DNA of 62,925 nt from Acidobacteriota bacterium. Lineage in GTDB: Bacteria; Acidobacteriota; Blastocatellia; Pyrinomonadales; Pyrinomonadaceae. The stretch covers positions 1 to 62,925 of the forward strand of contig QHXQ01000060.1 of NCBI GenBank assembly GCA_003223935.1, given 5' to 3'. The position numbers and the translations under genes were made by a program. Shown in pieces: positions 35,118 through 43,004 of the stretch; position 1 is the first letter of the stretch, and every line of letters starts with the position of its first letter. Below the pieces are notes generated by a model. That model worked only from the letters and a program-made list of their open reading frames with translations, was not told the DNA's origin and searched no databases.

Positions 35118-36782
35118 TTATGTCGCGCTCAACTCGACAGTCGGCAAAAACTTTGGCGGCTGGCGCAGCTTGGTCGCTTGCTCGAAAGCGTAAGCGAACT
35201 TGATCAATGTCGGCTCGCTCCATGCGCCCGCGAAGAAGGAGAGACCGACGGGCAGACCCGCGACGTAACCGGCGGGCACAGTGATGTGCGGATAACCGGC
35301 GACGGCCGAGGGCGTCGAATAGCCGCCGGTGAAGTGATCGCCGTTGATCAGATCGGTCGGCCAGACCGGCCCGCCCGTCGGCGCAATGAGCGCGTCGAGG
35401 CGAAACTTGGCGAGCGTCGCATCAATGCCTTCGGTGCGCGACAGACGATGATTCTTGGCGAGCGCGAGCAAGTATTCTTTGCTCGTCAGAGGCCCTTTCG
35501 CCTGCGCCTTGATCATCAAGTCTTGACCGAAGTAGGGCAGTTCTTCGGCGCGATGCTTGTCGTTAAAATCAATGATCTCTTTGAGCGAGCGGACGGGTGC
35601 GCCCGCACCCAAAGCGGCGAGATATGAATTAAGATCAGCTTTGAACTCGTAGAGCAGCACGGTCAACTCCGTGTCGTCGAACTTCCCCGTCGTGGCGATG
35701 TCGGCCGGATCAATGATGGTCGCGCCCTGTCGCTTCAACTCCGCGATGGCCTCGTTCAGCAACACGTCAACCGCATCGTTGAAGCCGAAAAATTTTCGCG
35801 CCACACCGATGCGCGCGCCACGTAAACCATTGGCATCGAGAAAGCGCGTGTAATCCGCCTGTGCCTTACCGCGACTTGCTTGCGTCGCGGCGTCGCGCGG
35901 GTCAATGCCCGCGAGCGCTGTGAGCAGCGCGGCGGCGTCGGCAACGGTGCGCGCCATCGGGCCTGCGGTGTCTTGGCTGTGCGCAATCGGAATGATGCCC
36001 GCGCGGCTGATGAGACCGAGCGTGGGCTTGATGCCGACGAGCGAGTTCGCAGACGAAGGACAGACGACCGAGCCGTCCGTCTCCGTGCCGACGGCGACGG
36101 TGCAGAGATTCGCCGCGACTGCGACGCCCGAACCGGAGCTTGAGCCGCACGGATTGCGATCCAGCACATAAGGGTTGCGCGTCTGCCGGCCGCGTCCGCT
36201 CCAACCACTCGTCGCATGCGACGAACGAAAGTTGGCCCACTCGCTCAGATTCGTCTTGCCGATGATGACAGCGCCGGCGGCACGCAAACGTTCGGCGGCG
36301 AATGAATCGCGCGGCGGCGTCGAAGCGGCGAGCGCGAGCGATCCGGCCGTCGTCTTCATCCGGTCCGCCGTGTCAATGTTGTCTTTGATGAGCACGGGGA
36401 TGCCGTGAAGCGGCCCGCGCGTGTGTCCGCCTTTGCGTTCGCGGTCGAGTGCGTCGGCGATCCCTTCTGCGTCGGGATTGAGTTCGATGATGGCGTTCAC
36501 AGTCGGGCCGCGCTTGTCTATCTCTGCGATGCGCGCCAGATATTTTCTGACCAACTCGCGCGCCGACCATTTGCCCGACTGCATCCCTGCTTGCAACTCC
36601 GCGATAGTCGTCTCTTCCAACTCGAATGATTTCACGGCCGGCGCGGCGTTGTTGCTTGTGCGCGCCAGTGCCGGACTGACGACCAACGCCGCGCCGACAA
36701 TTGCACCGCTGCCCAAAAATTTTCGGCGCGTCAAACGCGCACGTTTACCTTGCGTCGGCGCCGACTCTTTACTCTTCGTCAT
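35118..36782 (-). CDS. Tat-exported amidase-signature family amidase
   Basis: A 554-residue amidase. The N-terminus carries a twin-arginine signal (LTRRKFLGSG, then IVGAALVVSPALA), so it is folded before export to the periplasm. The amidase-signature triad is visible: Lys133 (GIPVLIKDNID), the cis-Ser in NPCGSSSGSG (about 214-215) and nucleophile Ser238 (GTETDGSVVCPSS). 'TETDGS' in place of the commoner DTGGS is seen in peptide amidases and relatives. It hydrolyses a carboxamide, perhaps of a peptide C-terminus or a nitrile-derived amide. It stands alone, upstream of the polysaccharide gene on the same strand but 120 bases away. Confidence 0.92.
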   Translation of the reverse strand: MTKSKESAPTQGKRARLTRRKFLGSGAIVGAALVVSPALARTSNNAAPAVKSFELEETTIAELQAGMQSGKWSARELVRKYLARIAEIDKRGPTVNAIIELNPDAEGIADALDRERKGGHTRGPLHGIPVLIKDNIDTADRMKTTAGSLALAASTPPRDSFAAERLRAAGAVIIGKTNLSEWANFRSSHATSGWSGRGRQTRNPYVLDRNPCGSSSGSGVAVAANLCTVAVGTETDGSVVCPSSANSLVGIKPTLGLISRAGIIPIAHSQDTAGPMARTVADAAALLTALAGIDPRDAATQASRGKAQADYTRFLDANGLRGARIGVARKFFGFNDAVDVLLNEAIAELKRQGATIIDPADIATTGKFDDTELTVLLYEFKADLNSYLAALGAGAPVRSLKEIIDFNDKHRAEELPYFGQDLMIKAQAKGPLTSKEYLLALAKNHRLSRTEGIDATLAKFRLDALIAPTGGPVWPTDLINGDHFTGGYSTPSAVAGYPHITVPAGYVAGLPVGLSFFAGAWSEPTLIKFAYAFEQATKLRQPPKFLPTVELSAT

Positions 36783-36983
36783 CGCGTTTTTTGCTCCTCA
36801 GAAGTTTAGCTTGGAAGATAGTATTCACGCCCGCGTGTATTCGTCTTGCGACGTGCCGGCTCGTTATAATGCCGAGGCCTAGTCGGACGCAACAAAATTC
36901 GCGCCGCCGCGTATCAACAATCTTCAAGGCGGCGCGCGCTGGTCGGAAGAGTTACCCGGCGTCGAGCGCAAACAGAGACGAAG

Positions 36984-37271
36984 ATGCCCACGCAGATCAC
37001 ACAGATTGACGACGCGAGCGGCGCGCACACGATCTTGCGCATCGCTGGCTCGCTCACGCTCGCTGACGCAGAACTGCTCGCGTGCATCTGCACAGAGTTG
37101 CAAGCGCAGCGCGACGTGCACATCACGCTCGACCTCTCCGATCTGAATTTCCTTGACAGCGACTCGGCGGCCGTCCTCGCGCGCCTGAAACAACAGCACG
37201 GCATCGCCCTCGAAGGCGTGCATCTGCTCGTGCAGCAAGTGATCGATCAAGCGGAACAGGGGCAGGACTAG
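36984..37271 (+). CDS. STAS-domain protein (anti-sigma antagonist-like)
   Basis: A 95-residue single STAS domain. The central element LDLSDLNFLDSDSAAVLARL matches the family's conserved strand-loop-helix, where a Ser/Thr in the 'D-S' turn is phosphorylated by a partner kinase. The N-terminal strand pair (HTILRIAGSLTLADAELLAC) also fits. Such proteins either bind anti-sigma factors (SpoIIAA type) or serve in chemoreceptor-like or lipid systems (MlaB type). No partner kinase or sigma gene is intact next to it, though a broken sigma/kinase remnant follows at 37419. Confidence 0.85.
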   Translation: MPTQITQIDDASGAHTILRIAGSLTLADAELLACICTELQAQRDVHITLDLSDLNFLDSDSAAVLARLKQQHGIALEGVHLLVQQVIDQAEQGQD

Positions 37272-37418
37272 CGGCCTGTACTCGAACTCTGGCGGACTAT
37301 CTGAACGCACGCTCCTCTAAGCCATTCACTTCGATCCCATCGTAAAGTTTCGTTGACCGCTTTGCGAGCGCGGGCATATGCTAGGGCGCGCCGCATGAAG
37401 CGTTGACTCCTGAAGCTG

Positions 37419-37819
37419 ATGGGAGGCCCGCGATTGAATACGCTCACGTCCGGCGAAGTGACCCGTCTGCTGCAAGCTTGGAGCGACGGCAATCGGATGG
37501 CGCTCGATGAGTTGTTGCCGACGCGACAAGGCTCAGCGCGTCTCGGCCTTCCTTGTCGATCTGTTCTGCGCGAGGCTTTGGAGATGCGGCGCAACCTCAA
37601 ATGTCGAACTGGCTCGTCGCTGAAGCCGAAAGCGCACTCGGCGGTTGCCTCGTCGCGCTCCGGCGTTTCGACGAAGCCGAACCGCTCCTGACCGACAGTT
37701 ACACCATCCTCAAGAACCGCCGCGCCATACAGGATACCTACACGCGCCTCGCCACCACACGCCTCGTCAATCTCTATCAAGCTTGGGGCAAACCCGAACG
37801 GGCCGCACAATATCGCTAA
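37419..37819 (+). pseudogene. Fossil of an ECF sigma / TPR protein-kinase gene pair
   Basis: Three reading frames hold pieces of two different genes in order. 37434-37525 encodes a sigma N-terminus of the TIGR02999 type (SGEVTRLLQAWSDGN, then RMALDELLP). From about 37524 another frame reads RDKAQRVSAFLVDLF, the segment that follows the kinase domain in TPR-type Ser/Thr kinases. Then come REALEMRRNL and, in a third frame, AEAESALGGCLVALRRFDEA to a stop at 37819, both TPR-tail pieces. The whole sigma core and kinase catalytic domain are missing. Acidobacteriota commonly carry such sigma-kinase pairs, so this is best read as one locus shrunk by deletions and frameshifts. Confidence 0.72.
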
Positions 37820-38298
37820 AACAAAGGCAAAAACCGGTTCAGGCGATGAGCTTCCATGTACCCGGAAGCCATTTTCGGGTACGTGACTTGAATTTTTGCG
37901 TACCCCAAAGTTAGTTTTGGGTACCCCAAAGTTACTTCTGAATACCCATTAGTGAGTTTCAGGTACCCGATAGTCACTAATGGATACTCGATAGTAACTT
38001 CTGAGTACCCTAAAGTGAGTTTAGGGTTCCCGGAAGTGACTATCGGGTACTCGCTAAAGACTTTGGAGTACCCAAAACTGACTTTAGGGTACCCGGAAGC
38101 TCTTGTTGCGTACTCGAAAACAGCTTTACCGCACCCGTCACCGCCGGTCGCAAGCCGTCGCAAAAGATTTCTCCAAAAATTTTCTTCCGTCGTGAGCCTT
38201 TTTCGGCCGCTTTCCCGCATGTAGGGTTGAAGGCGATAAACGCCGCGAACGTCAAGAGTGGCTGATGAGGTCAGTCTGTCGCTCAAGGCAACAAGCAA
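37816..38298 (-). CDS. Possible repeat protein read across the 21-bp array
   Basis: The minus strand is open for 160 codons through all 13 repeat units and beyond. The product has a basic N-terminus (about 1-65) and then heptapeptides of the form G-Y-P-K-L/V-T-L (GYPKVSF, GYSKVFS, EYPIVTS, GYSEVTL, GYPKLTL). No signal peptide or ribosome site is evident, and the plus strand encodes a similar heptapeptide over most of the array, so the open frame may only reflect the self-complementary repeat. I list it at low confidence because nothing else explains the absence of stops in 13 of 13 units on this strand. Confidence 0.25.
   Translation of the reverse strand: MLVALSDRLTSSATLDVRGVYRLQPYMRESGRKRLTTEENFWRNLLRRLATGGDGCGKAVFEYATRASGYPKVSFGYSKVFSEYPIVTSGNPKLTLGYSEVTIEYPLVTIGYLKLTNGYSEVTLGYPKLTLGYAKIQVTYPKMASGYMEAHRLNRFLPLF
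37858..38130. repeat. Tandem array of 13 self-complementary 21-bp units
   Basis: Exactly 21-base spacing holds for 13 units, each beginning gtac or a near variant. The consensus is GTACCC + GAAAGT + any base + ACTTT + one variable base + GG. Each unit is dyadic around the variable base (AAAGT-N-ACTTT) and units meet at a second dyad (GGGTACCC), so both strands present almost the same sequence. Units differ at 2-8 positions, so the array is not recent. Twenty-one is three times seven, and both strands translate to Gly-Tyr-Pro-Lys-Val-Thr-Phe-like heptads. Unit ends are seamless: there are no CRISPR-like spacers. Confidence 0.95.
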
Positions 38299-38325
38299 GC
38301 GTGCCGCAGGAAAGGAACAGACATC

Positions 38326-38561
38326 ATGTCAGACAAGATCAAGGTGGAGAACTTACCCGCAGAGAGAAGGAACTGACGCCCCAGAGGCCAAGGCGATTAA
38401 AGGCGGGGCGGGTAAAGCCGACTTAATCAATAGTGCTGCTCAAAGCGGCAGCACAACTGAGAGCCAGACGGGTGAAGCCAATTTCCGCCGACGCGAACCT
38501 GAGACCCGACGGCTCAGGCAGCGTAACGGACATCAGCTTCAAGTGCGGCACAGGGATGTAG
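38326..38561 (+). pseudogene. Degraded double-glycine leader peptide (RiPP precursor-like) gene
   Basis: ATG 38326 follows AGGAAAGGA by about 9 bases and reads MSDKIKVENLPAE before a frameshift. The next bases read KELTP in one frame and then EAKAIKGG in another, together giving a leader of the form 'KELTP-EAKAIKGG' that ends in Gly-Gly, as in bacteriocin-type precursors cut by C39 proteases. A third frame gives a plausible C-terminus (SADANLRPDGSGSVTD, then ISFKCGTGM) ending at 38561. At least three indels are needed, so the gene is dead. The intact parent family is inferred from the leader only; no transporter lies nearby. Confidence 0.5.
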
Positions 38562-38604
38562 CTTGAGCTTGCGAGGCCGGGCAGCGCTTGGCTTGGCTCG
38601 CAAC

Positions 38605-38641
38605 AAAAAGGCCGGCGGGGACAAGACCGCCGGCCTTTTTT
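38605..38641. terminator. Strong bidirectional intrinsic terminator
   Basis: GGCCGGCGG pairs with CCGCCGGCC around a short loop (38610-38635), with A5 before it and T6 after it. It stops rightward transcription from the degraded precursor gene and leftward transcription of the radical SAM gene, whose stop codon is 35 bases away. Confidence 0.93.
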
Positions 38642-38675
38642 GTTTCAAGCGCAAGCTGCGCGCCGTCTTTAGCGT

Positions 38676-39956
38676 TTACTGGATCGTGTCGGTCGAGCCT
38701 TTGAAGCCGTGCATCGCCTGCTTCATGATCCACTTCACGACGCGCTTCGTGTCGTAGCAGTAGGCGAGAATGTAGTTGCACGTCGAGAGACAATGCTTCG
38801 AGCACTCCTGCTTCATCTCATCCAACTGCTTGACCTCGAACTTCGGATTCTCAATCGTGCCCCAGTCGTGCGTCGCCGAGTACATCGGGAAGCAAGGCGC
38901 GAGCGTGCCGTCGGTGCGGATGATCAAAGAGTTCTGACCGGCGCGGCAGTTCCACGGCGGCACTTCGCCGCGCATCAACTGCTTCATGTCCTGCATGTGC
39001 TTCGACTGGTTGACCATCTTGTAGCCTTCTTGATGGCGCTTGGCATCGAGCCAGTCGAGCAGTTCGTCCACCTTCGGAAAATCTTCCGGCGTCAGATACG
39101 TGCTGTTCTCGTCGAGGTGCTTGAAGTGCGTCTGCTCGGTCATCGGCGTCTCGTTGATGTGATAGTCGGTGGCGATGCCCATGTCGTGCGCAATCAGCGT
39201 CAACTCTTTCACGTCTTCGATGTTGATGCGCGTGATGTTGATATTGAACATCACCGTGTAGCCGTAGTGGTGCTGGCGCTGGACGAGATATTCAACGTAA
39301 GGGCGGATCGTCTCTAACGCTTTCGGCAGCGCCTTGCGATCCTTGACGGAGTCAACCGCGAGGTTGACGGTCGCAATGCCCGCGTCGCCCAAACGATCAA
39401 CCACATCGGGCTTCATCAGCCGCCCGTTCGTCGGCAAGTAGACGAAGATGCCCTTCTTCGCGCTGTAGTACACGATCTTGTGGATGAACTTGGGGCGCAG
39501 GAGTGGTTCGCCGCCCATCAAGGCAAGGACGCGCGAGCCAATGGAGTGCAGCCAGTCAATTGAGCGGCGCGCCACGTCCTCGGTCATGCCCTTGACCTTG
39601 TTGTTGTACGACCAGCAGTAGTGACAATCATAGTTGCACTTCCACTCGGTGAAGAGATAAGGAATGATCGGCCGCAACTCGCCGCGATGATAGAGCGATT
39701 TGAAGTAGGGCGAACCCCAAGTCTTCCACGTGCGGATGGCGTTGAGTTTTTGATACTCCTTCTTCGACATCGGCTGCGGGTCGGGGTGGATCGGATACGG
39801 CGGCTCTGGCAGATCTTCCGACTCAGGCTTCGGCTCAAGCGTCGGGCGCGACGGGCGCGTGTAGAGAATCTGGTGAAGCTTCGGGTCAATACGATAAGCC
39901 GGAGCGGACGAAGTTGGGGGTGCTGCTTGATCTGGCTGCCGAATTTCTGTGGCCAT
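38676..39956 (-). CDS. Radical SAM / SPASM-like enzyme
   Basis: A 426-residue iron-sulfur enzyme. The ATG at 39956 is chosen because AAAGGAGA lies just upstream. A Pro-rich N-terminus (about 1-65) precedes the radical SAM core: C107-x3-C111-x2-C114 (KCNYDCHYC) for the 4Fe-4S cluster, the SAM-binding GGEP motif (ALMGGEPLLRP), and a C-terminal cysteine cluster (CRAGQNSLIIRTDGTLAPC; CSKHCLSTCNYILAYC) like SPASM auxiliary-cluster domains. SPASM proteins mostly modify peptides, and a degraded double-glycine leader gene lies next door, but convergent orientation and the terminator between them weaken a direct link. No clear target; function left open. Confidence 0.88.
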   Translation of the reverse strand: MATEIRQPDQAAPPTSSAPAYRIDPKLHQILYTRPSRPTLEPKPESEDLPEPPYPIHPDPQPMSKKEYQKLNAIRTWKTWGSPYFKSLYHRGELRPIIPYLFTEWKCNYDCHYCWSYNNKVKGMTEDVARRSIDWLHSIGSRVLALMGGEPLLRPKFIHKIVYYSAKKGIFVYLPTNGRLMKPDVVDRLGDAGIATVNLAVDSVKDRKALPKALETIRPYVEYLVQRQHHYGYTVMFNINITRINIEDVKELTLIAHDMGIATDYHINETPMTEQTHFKHLDENSTYLTPEDFPKVDELLDWLDAKRHQEGYKMVNQSKHMQDMKQLMRGEVPPWNCRAGQNSLIIRTDGTLAPCFPMYSATHDWGTIENPKFEVKQLDEMKQECSKHCLSTCNYILAYCYDTKRVVKWIMKQAMHGFKGSTDTIQ

Positions 39957-40297
39957 CTGGTCTCCTTTCAAACTATCTAACTGTGTGCCGGTAATAAAGG
40001 CTTGCGCTAAATGTATGACTCAACCCCTAAAAGGCAGGAGCATGTCAGAGGCAAAAACATCGCAAATAATGGCTGATTGTGCGTGGAATTGCAAGTCCCT
40101 AGACAGGTCGACTGCCAGACGTGCGGCTCATCACAGGTTGCTCACGGGCGGCACTCAAGCTAAGCTTGCGCCTCGTCGGCACGCTTGAGATCAAGCCATA
40201 ACGCAGGCGCGACGGCGGCCCGTCCACTCTGCCCGGCAGTCCGAATTTGCGGGCAGCGCCAATTTAATCCGACCCGAAAACGGGAGGGCTTAAAGTT
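39957..40297. other. Intergenic region with a possible 48-codon reading
   Basis: This 341-base gap lies between divergent genes. A reading from ATG 40042 to 40188 has an AGGAG-like site (ggcaggagc) directly before it and would give a 48-residue basic peptide with two Cys (MADCAWNCKSLD). It has no recognised family, so I do not call it a gene. Near the right end CGGGAGGG at about 40281-40288 is the ribosome site for the TTG start at 40298. Confidence 0.4.
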
Positions 40298-42007
40298 TTG
40301 TCCGTCACGGCAACACCGGCCGTCACCGCAGGATTGCGACCCGAACTATTCACTACGCGCAGCCCCCTTGCGCTCAGCCGCACGGGCTTCATCGTCGCGC
40401 TCGCAGTGCTCGTGCTCGTGGGCTTTGGTTTGCGCGCGACGGGCTTGAGCGCCGAGGGCTTGAGCGAAGATGAGTTCAACAAACTCGCCGCCGTTGAAGA
40501 CTATCGCGCGCACGGGTTGACGCCGGCCAACGGCGAGCACCCGTTTCTGATGAAAGCCTTGCAGACCGCGAGCGTCGTCGCAGCCGAACATTGGAACCAC
40601 ACGTCGCTCGTCGCCGCGCATCAAGCGACGCTCTACGTGCCCGTCGAGACGGCGCTCCGGCTGCCGTCCGTGCTCTTCGGCGCGCTCACCATCATCTTGC
40701 TCTACTTGCTCACGGCGGAGTTGTTCGGCAGCGAAGTGGCACTGCTCGCGGCGGCCCTTTGGGCGCTTGATCCAAACGCGATAGGGTTCAATCGCATCGC
40801 CAAAGAGGACACGTTCCTCGTCTTCTTCTTCCTGCTGGCAAATGTCTTCTGGCTGCGCTCGCAGCGCATCGCGGAAACGGGCAAGGAGAGTCCTGTGCCT
40901 TACTACTGGGCCACGGCCATCTCCTTCGGCGCGATGTTCGCCTCGAAGTATCTGCCCGGTTATTTCGCCGCCAGCATCGCCTACTACCACATCTTTCAAG
41001 CCATCCCGGCGACCCGCTGGCGTCTGGGCAAGCCGCGCTTCCTACTTTTCTTTTTTATCTTGGGCACGACCTTCGTGCTGTTGAATCTGCCGATCCTCTT
41101 GCCCGGCACGTGGCGCATGGCTCTGAGCTTCGCCAGCTACAAACGGATCGGGCACGACAGCTACGAGTTCATGGGTCGGCTCTACCGTCACAAACTGGGC
41201 GACTGGCTGCACGGTGTCCCCACTTACTTCTACTTCGTGCTCATCGCCGTCAAATTGCCGCCGCTCACGTTACTCGCATTCATCATGGGGCTGCCGCTCC
41301 TGTTTCGTCGCCGCTTTGGTGACGGGCGCTACTTCCTGTTCTTCTGGGTTGCCATCGGCTTCCTGCCCTTCGTCTTCGTCGGCGGCAAATTCATGCGCTA
41401 CTTCACGCCCGTCCTGCCGGTCGTCTTGATCACGGCCGCCATCGGCGTGCAGTTCATCGGCCAACAATTCGCGCGCGCCCTCGCTGCATCTGCGCCCCGC
41501 GCGTTGCTGCACACTTACGCCTCGGCTGTTCTGCCCGCGCTCGTCGTGCTCGCGTCCCTGTGGTCTGCGGCGCACGCCGCTCCGCATTACCGGCTCTACA
41601 CAAATCTCATCGGCGGCGGACAAGCGCGCGCAGGTTACTACTTCCCGCAGGATGAGTTTTACGACGCGGGCCTGCGCGCCGCCGTCGCAGAGATCGCCCG
41701 CCGCGCCCGCTCCGGCGCGCGCGTGGCCAACGAAACGCCCGCGCTCACAGCCTTCTACGCCCGCCAAGCGCAACGCCCTGATCTCAGCTCGCTCTCGCTC
41801 ACCGATCCGGCCGAGCGCGCCGCATTGAGCGTCGGCGATTTCGTGCTTGTCGAACGCGGCCGGCGCTACTTCAGCAACGATGCCATTCTCTCGGCCTTAA
41901 GTCAGACGACCGCGCCCGCCTTCCGCATCTCCGTCGGCGCGCAGCCCGCGATTGAAGTTTATGAGTTGGATGAGAAGACGGTGGGTCGCGCCAACGGGAC
42001 GAAGTGA
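40298..42007 (+). CDS. GT39/PMT-type integral membrane glycosyltransferase
   Basis: A 569-residue protein with about ten hydrophobic helices. The first lumenal loop carries an acidic pair (GLSEDEFNKLAAVEDY), the position of the catalytic Asp-Glu of GT-C enzymes such as PMT and ArnT, followed by NGEHPFLMKAL, and LALDPNAIGFNRIAKEDTFL-like text after helix 3-4 fits the PMT_2 domain. It should transfer a sugar from a polyprenyl-phosphate donor to a protein or lipid on the periplasmic side. The start is TTG at 40298, with GGGAGGG about 11 bases upstream. The acceptor is not indicated by neighbours. Confidence 0.85.
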   Translation: MSVTATPAVTAGLRPELFTTRSPLALSRTGFIVALAVLVLVGFGLRATGLSAEGLSEDEFNKLAAVEDYRAHGLTPANGEHPFLMKALQTASVVAAEHWNHTSLVAAHQATLYVPVETALRLPSVLFGALTIILLYLLTAELFGSEVALLAAALWALDPNAIGFNRIAKEDTFLVFFFLLANVFWLRSQRIAETGKESPVPYYWATAISFGAMFASKYLPGYFAASIAYYHIFQAIPATRWRLGKPRFLLFFFILGTTFVLLNLPILLPGTWRMALSFASYKRIGHDSYEFMGRLYRHKLGDWLHGVPTYFYFVLIAVKLPPLTLLAFIMGLPLLFRRRFGDGRYFLFFWVAIGFLPFVFVGGKFMRYFTPVLPVVLITAAIGVQFIGQQFARALAASAPRALLHTYASAVLPALVVLASLWSAAHAAPHYRLYTNLIGGGQARAGYYFPQDEFYDAGLRAAVAEIARRARSGARVANETPALTAFYARQAQRPDLSSLSLTDPAERAALSVGDFVLVERGRRYFSNDAILSALSQTTAPAFRISVGAQPAIEVYELDEKTVGRANGTK

Positions 42008-42064
42008 GAGAGTTCAAGACCAACTACTGCGGAAGATGAATCTGCTCGCTGGCGCGCACGAGTT

Positions 42065-42490
42065 TTACGGCGTGGCGTTGTCTGTCTGTCGCTGCTCGCT
42101 GTCCCGGCCGTCGTGCCTGTGCCGTCTTGAGCGCATCTCAGTGCGCAGTTGCTGAAACTGTTGCCACTGCGCGGGCGTCAGCACCTGCTGCAAACGCTCG
42201 TCGGTCTGCCGCCGAATCTGCGCGATCTGTGGCTCGGACTCTTTACGCAGCGCCTCCAACTGCCCGCGCGTATCGCCGAGAATCTGTTTCACCTGCGTCC
42301 TCTGCGCATCGCTGAGTTGCAAGCGGTCAAGCATCTGATCAAAACCTTCCGGCTCGTGCGGCGCGCTGCCGGCTCTGTGCCAGCCGTGATAGACGCGCGG
42401 CACAAGCGCGCCGGCCATGACGCCAAGCAAGAAAATGATCACGGCAGCGAGTCTGATCTGCCACCTATTTTTGCTGAGGTTGTTCATCAT
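42065..42490 (-). CDS. Spy/CpxP-like periplasmic protein 2 (membrane-anchored)
   Basis: A 141-residue protein with an N-terminal membrane helix (about 12-30; AAVIIFLLGVMAGALVP) and a helical periplasmic domain with two copies of the LTxxQ-type motif: LQLSDAQRTQVKQIL (about 56-70) and VLTPAQWQQFQQL (about 105-117). Spy and CpxP members are chaperones or stress/metal sensors of the periplasm. Its start overlaps the stop of the anti-sigma gene (ATGA), so the two are coupled. It is last in the operon 44229 to 42065: Spy-like 1, sigma, anti-sigma, Spy-like 2. Confidence 0.85.
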   Translation of the reverse strand: MMNNLSKNRWQIRLAAVIIFLLGVMAGALVPRVYHGWHRAGSAPHEPEGFDQMLDRLQLSDAQRTQVKQILGDTRGQLEALRKESEPQIAQIRRQTDERLQQVLTPAQWQQFQQLRTEMRSRRHRHDGRDSEQRQTDNATP

Positions 42491-42987
42491 TACCTCGTCT
42501 GGTCATCGTCCGTGCCGTAGATCGTCGTGAGCACTTGCCCGTCGGTCATCTGCTCAGTTGAAAGATCATCCTGCGAGAGAACCACATCTTCCGCAGAGTA
42601 GGGAGTTGAGACTGAAGCCACCGTCTGCGGCATTGCTGGCTGTGTCGTGGGCGCGAGAAAAGTTAGACCGGCGAGCAGCGCAACCAGCGCTGCCATCGAA
42701 GAGACGAGCGCGCCGGCCGATTTCCACAGCCGCACGAACGACCATGCTTCGTTCGCCGCTTGCCGTTCGCGCAACGCCGCCAAGATGCGTGTCTGAAAAA
42801 ACGGCGACGGCTCGACGCGCTCGCTCGCGCGCTCTTTGAGCAACAGCGCCGAGATGCGCGCCGCTTCGTAGGCGCGCTGGCAAGTGGCGCAAGCCGCACA
42901 ATGAGCGGTGACAACCACCAACTCGCGTTCAGTCAAACTCGCGAACGGCGCGCTCTCAAGCATGTTGATGATGTGTTCGTCTTTCAT
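42490..42987 (-). CDS. Zinc-finger transmembrane anti-sigma factor
   Basis: A 165-residue protein. The N-terminal cytoplasmic part has the zinc anti-sigma motif HxxxCxxC (TAHCAACATCQRA, about residues 29-36) that binds ECF sigma factors, and a single membrane helix at about 88-108 (AGALVSSMAALVALLAGLTF). The short periplasmic tail is acidic (AEDVVLSQDDLSTEQM) and could be the sensing end. I start it at ATG 42987 rather than a codon at 43008, since the latter has no ribosome site. It lies 17 bases downstream of the ECF sigma gene and should hold that factor inactive at the membrane until envelope stress. Confidence 0.9.
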   Translation of the reverse strand: MKDEHIINMLESAPFASLTERELVVVTAHCAACATCQRAYEAARISALLLKERASERVEPSPFFQTRILAALRERQAANEAWSFVRLWKSAGALVSSMAALVALLAGLTFLAPTTQPAMPQTVASVSTPYSAEDVVLSQDDLSTEQMTDGQVLTTIYGTDDDQTR

Positions 42988-43004
42988 AACTCGCCCTCGC
43001 GCTT

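Noticed and set aside
37858..38130. CRISPR array
   Set aside because: Units are contiguous 21-mers with no spacers, no leader and no cas genes; the unit itself is self-complementary.
37952..38224. Plus-strand gene over the 21-bp array (90 codons)
   Set aside because: No ribosome site; the frame exists because the repeat is self-complementary. The minus frame is longer, and even that is only listed at low confidence.
38258..38566. A 102-codon gene after the array
   Set aside because: It begins upstream of a well-placed ribosome site and ATG at 38326 and reads only the middle frame of a frameshifted leader-peptide gene.
40042..40188. 48-codon small gene before the PMT-type glycosyltransferase
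   Set aside because: A plausible ribosome site is present, but no homology or motif supports it; recorded only in the intergenic note.
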